Source of the DNA: Jacaranda mimosifolia
Taxonomy: Eukaryota > Streptophyta > Magnoliopsida > Lamiales > Bignoniaceae
Assembly (NCBI GenBank): GCA_018894105.1
Contig: CM032127.1
Span: 653,001 to 717,000 of the forward strand
Length of the DNA stretch: 64,000 nucleotides
Direction of reading: 5' to 3'
Below, one piece after another: positions 25,196 to 36,228 of this stretch. Under the pieces are notes generated by a model. That model saw only the letters and a list, made by a program, of their open reading frames with translations. It ran no database searches and was not told where the DNA came from. A program made the position numbers and the translations under genes. Within the stretch, counting starts at the first letter, position 1. Each line of letters begins with the position of its first letter.

Positions 25196-28100
25196 GGGGG
25201 TTGGAGGGAGGATAATTATCCTTATGGATTATTGCTTTGATGAGCTTTGGACCTACATTTTCTTTTCTTGGCCGGCGGGGTGGATGGGTGGGTATGCATT
25301 GTTTATGATTGGATTCCCTTAGGAACATGGAGACAGGATTCTTTTCGTTCATATATCTACTTCTCCAGTTTAATATGTTGTTATCAGAGTCTTCTGTTTG
25401 TTGCAGAGGAGGAGTTCTTTGGAGGAATGGATGACAAAGTTACTATCAGATATTGACTTATCAAGAAGCATTGCTGTTGCGTCCTTTCTTGAACTGGAAG
25501 CTGCTGCTAGATCATGTGTGTATCTGCTCTGACTTGATATTATTAATCTCGTAAATCTTTCTATATTGACTTGAATAAAGTGGTTTGTTGCATCTGAATT
25601 TTTATCATTTTACTCTATTATTTTTTGACATTCCTCAGTTCTGCTAGTTATAAATTTACTTTGTTACAATTTTTTTCAGCATTCCAAGAGGAGGGCCAAC
25701 ACAGTTCTGATTCACATCTTTCTGTGAATAACACCAACTCATCTCTTCATGTTCATCCAAATTCAAGCCTATCTCTTGTAGCAGGCAATTCATCACTGGC
25801 ATCAGATTATGGCAGTGATACAGCTTATGAGACATCTGAGATTGGTACTTCAAGCCTTGGAAGGGATAACAGCTCTGAAGTTGGGATGGAGGATCTATCA
25901 TCTTATGATGACGTAATAAGTCCAATGGACAAGTTTGTTAAGTATGGCATGTCAAATATTGACGAGGGCTTGTCTATGGGGCAGGCTATTCTAGAGAAGC
26001 TCGAAAGTTTGCCCAAGCATAAAGTACAGGCCCGAGACATTCATAATGATTTGGAACACAATATGAGCAATGGTAGTTCCTCTAAAGCCTCTCATTATAC
26101 AGAAGACGCTTTGGAGCATCTCTCTGAACAAGACTCTGGCACAGTGGTTAGTCATGTTCGAAAGCAGTCGAATGAGAGTATTGGAAGCGACAGGAGTTCT
26201 CAAAGAGGCAGTGAGTTGTCAAATTTATCATTTCCTAATTCAAATGGGCATGGACTTCTTGATTTTAGAAGTCGGGCTGAGGTCTCAAGCACCATTGGAA
26301 CTGTTGGAGACCCCGATTATCAACTCCCAGATGATACCCACCTGTTGGTCCCAATGGATCAGCGCCAGAAGATGAATAGAGTACTTACAACATTGCAGCG
26401 GAGGCTAATCACCGCCAAAACTGATATGGAGGATCTTATCTCAAGGTTGAATCAAGAAATTGCTGTGAAGGACTATCTTGCATCAAAGGTATTGGAATGC
26501 TATTTGGTCTTGCAGCAATTTTCATATCTGGCTTCGGATCTATCATTGACAAATAATTCTAGGATGCATGAAAAGCTAAGATTAAAATTCAATCACAGTA
26601 AAGTATGCAAATGATTTTGGACCTAAAAATATTGTCAGAAGAATCTGGTCAGTTGAGATTGACTACAAGTCTCATTCTGTTCTTTACAATCCTGGTTGAT
26701 AATCTTCTCTTCAAGGTACCCATGATTTTTCTCTTTGTCCCAGGTGAAGGATTTGGAAGTGGAGCTTGAAACAACTAAACAAAAAAGTAAAGAAAATCTC
26801 GAGCAAGCTATATTAATTGAAAGGGAAAGAGTGACTCAAATGCAATGGGATATGGAAGAACTTAGGCGGAGGTCAATGGAAATGGAATTGAAGTTGAATT
26901 CTCAACAGGTTATGCATCCTGTTTGGTGTACCTTGCAGTTATAGATTATCTCAGTTTGAACAACTCCATATTGATATGAAACATTTCCAGGCCCAGGGGA
27001 TGGACGCTCAGTCTACCAATTCACCAGGCAATCAACCAAAAGATGCGCTACAGCAGGAGTTGGATTCTGCAAAGCAGCAGTATGAGGACTTGTTGAAGCG
27101 GAATCAAGAGCTGGAATCGAGGTCCAAAGCTGATATCAAAGTTCTTGTGAAAGAAGTTAAATCCCTAAGAAGTTCCCAAGCAGCACTAAATCAACAACTT
27201 CATCAGTCACTCAAAGAAAAATCTAAAGCAGAGGTACACTTTGGTTGCTCAACTATTTCAAAGCATGTAGATTCACCACATATCTATCAGTCCACTGTCT
27301 CCAGTAGCATGCTTAGGGCTCTTCTGTTGTCTGACATGTTGAGTCAATCACAACCCTCCTAGGGATTTTAAGATTGATAACTTTATCACTCGTAACATAT
27401 GTTCTCCTCATTGTGCTCCTTTTGAACTATTATTTTGATATTTATTTGCTTTTAGGAAATGAATCTTCATTATAGAACTTTTCTTGAGGCAGGTGAAAAA
27501 ATGTATGGGGAGGTTCATTAATATAGGAGTTATCACTTAATGCATCAGTTCTACTTTATGTGTGCATGTAGGCAAACATGCAGTGAAATTTGCTTTCCCT
27601 TTTAAGTATTACGATGGGATAAAGATTTCTAGAGTAGGCTATAGAGTTTTAAAATATAGGTTCCAATGTCACTATATATTTGTTCTTCTATAGCATTTCT
27701 AATTGGACTGCATGTTGCTTTCAAAATTTTGCATGAAATTAATATAATTGGGAAATCCGTGTTTTTTTTTTATATTAAATTTAATTATAACTGAAACTTC
27801 TTGTCAATCCCAGGAACTTCTTCAAGAAGAAAGAGAGAGAAATGAGCAAACAAGAGCCTTTTGGAGGAAGCTGCTACACAAAAGCAAGATTCTCCACGAT
27901 CAGCTTCAGGAATGCAATATGACTAACTTAATGCACACAGAAGGCGATGTTCTACCCGAAAATATTCCATCATTGTTGGATCCATTGGATATTGTAGGGA
28001 CATCTGATGATCAAATAGGTGTTCTCATTGCGGAGGTACTCCTGATGCCTTGCAGTATTATTCTTGTCTCACTTTCATTTTTTTGCTCCCTCAAAATTTG

Positions 28101-28584
28101 GATCTTTTATTGAAGCGTATATTGTTTGTGGCATGCTCTCGGGACAATTCTTGGCTGTTCTAGTTTTGGTGGTTGGATGTATTATTCAATTGAATTTGTT
28201 GCTCCTCTTTGTGTTCATGGAAGTTTGGAAGTGGGGGTGCATTCCATATATGATTAGATTCATCCAGCGGATTTATCTCAAATTTTTGTTTTGTCTTTAA
28301 CACAAGTTGCTTAATCTCATATTCCTAAATTTGACCAGGTGCAGCATTTAGCTGAGGATGTTGATTATTCTGCTTCAGTGACCGATGGAGTTGCTGAGTT
28401 GGATGATGATGTGAGTTCTGTAGATGAGAAGTTGAGGCAGTTGCTGTCGAGTATCTTAGTTGATAATGGTGTATTGACAAAACAGGTGAATTCTCTCATT
28501 GTTCATGCTGTTAAGATGAACAAATCAAATGAGAAAGTTGATATTGAGTCTCATTCAGATGTAAATGTAAAAAGTGAGCTTTAA
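23083..28584 (+). CDS. EREX: PX-domain endosomal Rab effector (EREX / EREX-like)
   Basis: Plant EREX proteins bind PI3P through a PX domain and active RAB5 through coiled coils, and act in vacuolar/endosomal transport (family knowledge). Ten exons: 23083-23172, 23923-24033, 24613-24711, 24859-24945, 25407-25515, 25680-26488, 26744-26908, 26991-27233, 27814-28035, 28339-28584. Together they give 726 aa in one frame. The start [20 protein letters not shown] is the conserved family N-terminus. The PX domain covers about residues 43-165, with the lipid-binding LRRF at 88-91 and PPKG at 114-117, then [11 protein letters not shown] Ser-rich linker (about 166-385) is followed by coiled coil from about 395 to 625 and a short acidic-to-basic tail. 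Intron 4 carries a 14T-26G homopolymer. Nearest remembered relatives are Arabidopsis At3g15920 and At4g32160, and the synteny favours At4g32160. Confidence 0.94.
25161..25200. repeat. Homopolymer junction T14-G26 in EREX intron 4
   Basis: Fourteen T (25161-25174) run directly into twenty-six G (25175-25200). It lies between exons 4 and 5 of EREX, on the transcribed sense strand, so the pre-mRNA would carry the G run. Homopolymers this long are also a classic place for sequencing and assembly error. Confidence 0.9.
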
Positions 28585-29154
28585 CCCATAACAGCAGCTA
28601 ACTTTGAGGAATGTTGTATATTCAGTTAGGCCACTTGCTACACTTCATACCACATCGGATACGAATAACATGGGAGATTTTTCTTCTACTTCCACAGCAT
28701 CCCATGTATGCAATGCAATCCATGAACTGATCCAGCAAAACCCTTTATTGTCTCACACGTTCTGTTTTAGTGAGATTCCATAAAATAATTCTTTTGGTCT
28801 CCTATGCTGTAACAATGCACATATGGCATTGGCAGTGCCTTTTGTTATCATGATTATACAATTGAAGTTGTAACGCTCATAGATCGTTGTTTTTTGGCCT
28901 TGGTGTAGATTGATAATATGAAATTATTTGCACTTGGTCTGGTTTCTTCGTGTTCATGCCTCCCAAAAGAAAGTTGAAGTATTTTGATGGGCTTGGGAAG
29001 TAAGCTGCTACTAGGTATTTGGGCTATCTTTCAAAAGATATTTTGGTCCCATAATTTTCGGTTGGGCTTTCAAAGGCACACACTTACACTGGAAATTCAC
29101 TAATTCGACATAATGCGAGATTTATGTCGTCGGTTGAAAGTAACAGCCTGAGGT
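28585..29154. other. 3' flank of EREX
   Basis: Presumed 3' untranslated region and spacer. AAATAATTC and ATAAT phrases near 28780 could serve polyadenylation. No gene seen. Confidence 0.4.
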
Positions 29155-30437
29155 AATGTTTTCAGAATCGGATCGGTGATTCGAGATTAATCCGGTTCGG
29201 TTCAAGTATAAAATCAGTGATTGATTGGATTGGTCAAAATGTGGTTAAATTGGGATCGATTTTTGATCGGTTTGTTTATTTTATTTTTTGAAAATTTAAG
29301 AATTAATTTTAAAAAAAAAATAAAAAATGTAAATATATATATTATGAGTTGAAAGATGATGATTAAAGATTTTGGATATATAATTTTTTGAAACATGAAT
29401 TTATTTTTTTAAAATTTAATAAAGTGGCAGTTATTTGTTGATGGGGGTGAAATCCGTTTTGGATTGGATCAATTGGTAAATTTGGATGTATTCGACCTCA
29501 ATGGTTGAGATTGAGGTAATTGGACCGAGTCTTCTAATCACGAGCAAATGTTAGGCTAGCCAAGGTGCTTTTAACTAAGGCATTCCGATGTTCAAGTTAG
29601 TATAGAGTCAATCGAATGTAACGAGCAGCACTTCGACATTCAAGTTAATATAGAGTCAATTGAATGTAACGAACAGCAAAGCGAGGGTTTTTTGTATATA
29701 GAATGGCATATCTTTAAGAGGCTGGAGTGGGGGTATTTATAGCCTCCTTTCAGTGAAAATTTGTCTGAGATGCCCCTGACAAGTAGGAAGGATCTTTGTC
29801 ATTGCATGAGGAGCATTAGGTCATCTCTCACTCTTGTATTATTTCAGGTGGCTGCCTTTCCAAGCTTTTGGGACATAATAGGACACTATAGACACGCCTC
29901 CTTCCTAGTGCGGTAGCATGGGTGGTACTAGTCACGGCATACGCCAATAATGCTGAGGCATGCTGCCTGTTAGGACATTTAATGCGGCAGAGTTGGTTCC
30001 ACACCAGGTCGACCTCCCTAGTTGGTAGAAAGGTTGACCTAACAATGGATTGGCACTTGGCGTATGAGATGGACAAGCGACGCGGTCGAGGAATTGACTA
30101 TTGGTCTTGTATGTGACCCTGTTGAGTGCCCGCCTACATGAAATGAATTATTATTTCAATTAATGTAAAATATTATTTTTTATTTATTTATAATTGACTA
30201 ATTATGAAATATTTTTTTTTCTTCTAAAATACGTATTTAAAAATAAGTAAGTTGAAATTTTTTCAAATAATTTTCTTTCAATATCATTGGAAATTTTATT
30301 TTTGTTAATATTAAAATATTATATATATATAATTAAATATAATTATTACATTATTATAACATTATATCGGTTGAACCAATTGAATTAATAATCAGTAATT
30401 TCTTCGGTTCTTTGTCCGACCAATTTTAAAAACATTG
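29155..30437. mobile_element. Possible inverted-repeat-ended element with nested unclassified repeat
   Basis: The ends AATGTTTTCAGAATCGG (about 29155) and CCAATTTTAAAAACATT (ending about 30437) are imperfect inverted repeats (14 of 17), suggesting a miniature DNA transposon. I found no convincing target duplication. The middle part, about 29513-30120, differs in base composition (GC-richer, with GGGGGTATTTATAGCC and AGGTCGACCTCC) and may be another element nested inside. Short open frames at 29830-30110 exist on both strands and are not credible genes. Confidence 0.5.
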
Positions 30438-31738
30438 GCCAAGTATATTTTGTCTCTCTTCTTCACTTTGAAGGTGAAAAGCATTCTTCATTGTAGCACT
30501 TATCTGAGTCCCGACCTCATCTCTTGGGTGTCGGAAGGGTGCGTGTACGAGTTGAAACCTCATTTGGTAGCTGCCAAATCTATGGCTACTATAGTTGGAT
30601 AATTACAAACATCAATAAGAATAGTACCAAAAAAAGAAATGAAAGACATGGAAAAATACAAAAGAAAGGCAACATAGGACCCATTAATCTTGTGACTTCT
30701 ACATCAACAAGAAAAATGGGCCCCAAAATGACGTGTTTGCCCTTGAATCTTCCTTTTTTTTCTGCATTTGCTTCTAGTGGTGATCAGAAGCTACATGTGG
30801 CAGATGCTGACCCCCTCCTTGCTTCTATTTCAATATAATTATAACAATTTTCACGAAAATTTATCCTTAAAACTTTGGTTTTGTTTGGATATGAATTGGG
30901 ACATTCTCCCAATTTTCAATTTCCAAAATGATTTTTGAGAAGTAAGATTTGAAAATGTGATAGTTGTTTATTTGTATTTTTTGTGGTAAGCAGAGAATGA
31001 ATTAAAAAAAATTATTTATTTATTTGTGTTTTGAGAGGAAACAAAATATCATATCAATAATCTTTTTGTTGGGTTAGTATGGTGAACTGTGTATTTTAAA
31101 ATTATTTATATATATATATATATAGATTATATGAATAATAGTATGTATATATATTTGTAATAATGAGATAATTGATTGAAATTTTGATAAATGTGTTAGG
31201 AGTATGAATACTAGGGATATTTTAGAGAATAAATTTTATATTCTCGAAGTGGAATTAGGGAATGTATAGTGTTTGTTTATTTAAATTTTAGGAGTTGAAA
31301 AATGAATCAAAAATTTATAAACAAACAAGCCCTTTGTCTTGGGGTTCCTAAAGCTTATTCAAACCGTTGATCTTCGAGATCTACGGCCGATGCAATATTA
31401 TTATGTTGTGATGAGAAACTGAAATCTCTAAAATACCCTTACATTGAAGTCGTGAAATGATGGAGTTGGGTGTTGATTACGGCCTCGTAAAGCTTTTCCG
31501 TGCCTGCCCAGCTCGAATCATATCCTGCCGCTTGCACGCTGCTAATGTGCGCTTCGCTTCCCTCCATTTCCAATCCCTTCCCGCAACTTCAAGTTTTCTC
31601 TGCAGATATACATACACCTTCAGCTGTATCTATTTGTGGGATTTCTTACTTCTTGTATTTTGATTTCGTCCGATGGTAGATGCGAATTTTATGTATGTGA
31701 AGGTCCGGTTGAGATCAGATGTGGTTAGCAAATGAAGC
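30438..31738. other. Intergenic, then promoter and leader of PII1
   Basis: From about 30880 to 31335 the sequence begins GTTTTGTTTGGATATGAA and ends AATTTATAAACAAACAAGCC, loosely inverted ends that may mark another miniature element. From 31,340 the composition changes and the PII1 leader is expected. A 68-codon open frame starting at ATG 31457 and ending at 31663 lies wholly upstream of the PII1 ATG and could act as an upstream open frame if transcription starts before it. Confidence 0.4.
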
Positions 31739-31874
31739 ATGGCGCTTTCTGCCTCTTTTTCCCTCGCCTCTTCTCGTCAGCTCTCTCAGGTCTTACAGAT
31801 TTTGGAATTTTTTATCTTGTTTTTGTTTCGTTAACTATTTTTTGTAATAAAGTTCTATTATGTGCCGTATTCTC

Positions 31875-31906
<32 letters not shown>

Positions 31907-34722
31907 TTTGATTGTTTGTAAAGAGCTGATCTTTTAATAACTTCAACTGGTTTGATTATTAACAATAATTCGTATATAAGTGCTTTTTATGTATTGTGTC
32001 GTTTGCTATTTCCAGGGTTCTGCTTTTTCCGCATATTGGTAAAGAGCTAAGATTTGTGTGCGGAATTAGATTATTCAATATTCCTCGATTACTTTTGAAT
32101 GAGATGAAGCAGTGAACTTTAAAGGCTAAATGAAAAAATAGAATACAGTTTTTTAGTATTTGTATGACAATTTTGCCCTGAAAAAGAGGCCAAGTTAATA
32201 CTCATTTTATTTTAATCGCTCTGCTTTGTTATGCTATTCCAGTTATTAATAAATTTGCAGCTAAACGTGTCCAGTAATAAAAAGGATTGTCTTAATGTTT
32301 TCTAGTTGGGTTACTGTAGGCATATTCGTTGGTAATGTATGAGCTGTTATTAAGTCGGTATTAACTTGATGTGGATGAGAATGTGATACATATTTGATTA
32401 ATATATGTATGAGGGTGTGACTTTGAATGACGTCTGCAGTTGTGCTATCCTGATGTTAAATGGAAGCTGAATATATTAGAGTCTCTGAAGCTACATAGAA
32501 GAAAGTGTAGTTACTCGTTGATTGTCAAATCAGTCTTAAATAGCAGGAGATCTTCGAGCATTAGTGACGATGGAGCAACTGAACCAGCTAGGATTCTTCT
32601 GGAGAGGTTGTTTGCTCAAACACAAAAACTAGAGGAACAGATAGGCAGAGATCCTCGTTCACCCCATGTTGCTGAGCTGGGTGTGAATCTTGGTAAGCTG
32701 GAATCAGATCTTCAGGCTGCTCTGGCAGCTTTGAAGAAAAAGGAAGAAGACCTGCAAGATGCAGAGAGGAAAGTCTTGTCGGAGTACAATGAAATTAATC
32801 TTGCCAGGAAGGACTTGGAGCAACGAGAGGAAGAAATAATAGCTGCTAGACTGAAGCAGGAAAAACTAGAAGAGGAGCTAAGACTAGCGAATATAGATTT
32901 AGCTTCTCAAGCCACAGAGATTGGTGATCTTAAACTTCGTCTAAAGGAGAGGGATCAGGAGATTTTAGCCTCTCAATCAGCGCTTTCAGCTAAAGAGGAG
33001 GAAATCATAAAGATGAAATGTGAATTGACGAGGAAGACTGAAGAAGCTGCCAATGCTGAATCAGAACTCAGATCCAAGTCCAGGCTTCTGGATGAAGCAA
33101 ATAAAATTGTAGAGAAGCAAGAAGTTGAGCTCCAGCAACTAAAGAGGGCAATTCAGAAGAAAGAGGAAGAGCTAGAAATTTCCATCAGCATGCAGACAAG
33201 TGAAACTGAGAAATTGAAAGTTGCTGAAGCAAAATTGGAGAAGCAAACTGTGGATTGGTTAGTGGCACAAGAGGATTTGAAAAAGCTGGCAGAGGAAACA
33301 TCTAAGCATGTTGGGGAAGCAAATGAAACCCTGGAGGAGTTTGGAAAAGTGAGAAAGCTTCTTTCAGATGTGAGATCTGAGCTAGTTTCATCTCAGCAAG
33401 CTTTGGCTTTCTCTAGACAGAAAATGGAAGGTCAAGATCAGCTGTTGGTGGAGCAGCTTGTCGAACTTGAAGAGCAACGGAGGAGTGTCATGTCTTATAT
33501 GACGAGTCTGAGGGATGCTGAAGTAGAGGTGGAGAGTGAGAGGTTGAAGCTACGGGTTGCTGAAGCTCAAAACAGGGAGCTGGAGGGGGATTTATCCATG
33601 GAGAAAGAGCTTGTCGGTATGTTACAGAAGGAATTAGATAAAGAGAGATCATCTTTGAAACAAGCAATTCAGGAAATGTCAGTTCTGCAGGCGGAGATTG
33701 ACCATAAGAGTGCTGCATTCGAACAAACACAGACTCTTCTCAAGGCTAAAGAGACAGAATTGGTGGAAGCAAGGCTAGAGATCCAGCATTTAAAGTCTGC
33801 ACAGGCTTCTCTTCAACTTATACTGGAAGAGAAAGACTTAGAACTCTCTGATGCCAAAAAGATGTTGGAGGAACTAAATCAGGAGATTACTGAACTAAAG
33901 GAGATTTTGCTCACCAGCGAAGATGAGCTTATTCAGGCAACATCCATGCTGAAGGAGAAGGATGAACTTGTCCAAACAATGCAACATGAACTAAGCAATG
34001 CAAAATTAAAATCCTCTGAAGCTGAGGCAGTGGTGGAAAAGATTGTAGATCTCACTAAGGACTTGGTTCTATCATCTAATGATGAAGGTTTTTATGCACT
34101 GAGCTCGCTCGATCCAAATGACAGGTTGCCACCTCCATTGCAAGATGGATGGGCTGATGATTTTAAGTGGCAGAAAAAACAGCTCGAAGCTGAACTTCAT
34201 TTTACTCGAGAAAGCCTGAGGGCGAAGGAAATGGAAGTTATTGCAGTACAGAAGGCTCTCACTATCAAAGATGAGGAGCGAAAAATGGTCCTCCAAAGAT
34301 TGGATGCCCGAGAAAAGGAAATAACAAAACTGAAGGGAGACATGATGCAAGATAAAGATGATCTGAAAAAACTTTATGCTTTGGCACAGGAAAGAATCGA
34401 TGGAAAGAGTGTTGGTGACCTTGCCACTGAGAAACTTCAACTAGAAGCAGTTCAACTGGAAGTAGAAGCGGCAACAAGTGCACTGCATAAAATCACAGAA
34501 ATGAGTCGGGTACTTCTGAATAAGGCTGGTTTAAGTATTGAGGCTGATTATGATACCCGTCTCCGGGAGCTGAATGGCCTTGAGGCTAGCATCAATATGA
34601 TCAAAGAAAATGAATGTTCGGAAGAAGTAAAATCAGAAGTTTCTCGGCTTCTGACTTTGACCGAGCAGCTTGTCAGAGCGGCTGGTATCGCTGGTGACAT
34701 GAGCCAGCAGAGGCAATTTTGA
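31739..34722 (+). CDS. PII1: Plastid coiled-coil protein of starch granule initiation (PII1 / MRC)
   Basis: PII1, also called MRC (myosin-resembling chloroplast protein), is a stromal coiled-coil protein that works with starch synthase 4 to seed starch granules in Arabidopsis (family knowledge). Two exons, 31739-31789 and 32440-34722, give 777 aa, close to the Arabidopsis length. The short first exon encodes MALSASFSLASSRQLSQ, a Ser-rich start of a chloroplast transit peptide that continues into exon 2 to about residue 60. The rest is almost entirely heptad-patterned coiled coil (about 70-540 and 590-760), interrupted by a less helical segment containing SSLDPNDRLPPPLQDGWADDFKW, and the C-terminus ends in MSQQRQF. 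Placement next to the PX gene matches At4g32160-At4g32190. A generic myosin-like coiled coil is the alternative, but transit peptide, length and position all favour PII1. Confidence 0.92.
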
Positions 34723-35181
34723 ATTTCTTGACTTGGTTGAAGTGTAGTATCTAACCAATTGTTTAATGTTGGTTTGAGGTTGGACATATTTGCTCCTATG
34801 TCAATACACATTGTGTCTTATGGAATTCCTGGGCTGTATTATGTCACTGATTAATTGGTTGTATTTCTGATGTTATGTGCTGCAAATAAGGAATCTTAAC
34901 GAGATATTTTCTTTTCTTTTTCTTTAGGTTCTACCTTAACAGCAGTTTGGGTTTGCCTAATTATGATTTATTCACAAATATGAATGAGCAGGAGTTGCGT
35001 TGCATGTTACCCTCGGCTTTTGCTATAATTATCTTGTCTAAGCCTGAAGTTGATGAATGAAGCTGATGGTTATGCGTTGGTTTTCCTCCTACCACCATCA
35101 TTAGATCTTATAGTGAATTAAACAAACCTTCAAATACCCAACAAATGAGGAGTTTCTTGAAGTTCACAGATAATGGGCTTT
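34723..35181. other. 3' flank of PII1
   Basis: Presumed 3' untranslated region (the gene ends at 34722) and spacer. No gene seen. Confidence 0.4.
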
Positions 35182-35189
35182 CTCCCATG

Positions 35190-35822
35190 CATAGTTGTGA
35201 AAGGCTAGCGCTGAGGCGAGGTGAGGGTGTCGCTTTTTCTCCTCAGATCAGGCGAGCACCATAAGGTGAGATGAGGTGACCGCCTTGGTAGCCTCAATAG
35301 TCTTGTTCGCCTTAGTTGTTTTGATCCAATTTAAAAATAATAATAATAAACGAGCCTCCTAAAAGAAACGCTGACATTTTGAAATAAATAATCCAAAATA
35401 AAGAAACACCCAAATCTTTCTCTACAACCAAGGCATTCTCTCCAACACTTTGATTCTAGCAACCTCGACTCTTAAGTTCTCTTCTCTCTTCTCTTTTCTC
35501 ATTTCTCTTCTCTCTCTGTCTTTTTTTTTTTTTTTTTTTTTTATGTTCTTTTCTCATTCAGACAATACTTTTGATTTTTCTAAAATATTTTTCTTTTTAG
35601 TTTGTTTAATATATTAATGCTTAAACTAATACTTAATATATTTAATTAATTAATTTGTTAATTTAATATCAAATATATTAATATGTTAATATTTAATATA
35701 TTTAACTTGATTTAATTTGTTTTATTATATATATTTAAAAAAAAAATCTTAATTAACACCCAATTGCCATTTGATCGTCCATCCCTCGCCTCACCTCTCG
35801 CCTCGCACCTTTAATAATTATG
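35190..35822. mobile_element. Non-autonomous hAT-like element with near-perfect 8-bp target duplication
   Basis: A 633-bp noncoding element. The subterminal left end has GTGAAAGGCTAGCGCTGAGG and GCGAGGTGAGG; the right end mirrors it (CCTCGCCTCACCTCTCGCCTCG, CCTTTAATAATTAT). The outer inverted repeats ATAGTTGTGAAAGG and its counterpart agree at 10 of 14 positions. Flanks are CTCCCATG (35182-35189) and CTCCCACG (35823-35830), seven of eight identical. An interior (T)22 run sits at about 35521-35542. Confidence 0.75.
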
Positions 35823-35867
35823 CTCCCACGAAATTATTATAGGCACTGAAGGCACATGACCCTGACA

Positions 35868-36128
35868 GCCACAATAATAGATAATTGACATTCATTTTAC
35901 TTGAATGTGCCTATAGATAAATGAAAACCAACCATCTATTTACATGAACAAGCTACCAGTTTCCAAATTCAGATCCTATAAAGTTGAGCTAGGAGGCCAC
36001 AATAATAATAGATAATTGACATTCATTTTACTTGAATATGCCTATAGATAAATGAAAAAAAAACCATCTTTTTACATGAACAAGCTACCAGTTTCCAAAT
36101 TCAGATCCTATAAAAGTTGAGCTAGGAG
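35868..36128. repeat. Recent 128/133-bp tandem duplication just downstream of KOC1
   Basis: Unit 1 (35868-35995) and unit 2 (35996-36128) are almost identical over GCCACAATAATAG...GAGCTAGGAG. They differ by a few substitutions and small indels in AAT and A runs. They end about 100 bases beyond the KOC1 stop codon (36229, minus strand), so both units probably lie in the KOC1 3' untranslated region or immediate 3' flank. Confidence 0.92.
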
Positions 36129-36228
36129 GAAGTTTATATTCCCCAAGCTGAGGGATAGTTTATGACCAACTTTGCTCCCATTATTGTTATAATTTACAGG
36201 CACTGCGCAATTGGTAAGGTCTTGGTTA

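Noticed and set aside
30524..30838. 104-codon open frame between EREX and PII1
   Set aside because: Low-complexity composition, no family resemblance, and no splice or promoter context.
33488..34483. Minus-strand open frames opposite PII1
   Set aside because: Antisense shadows of a long heptad-repeat coding exon.
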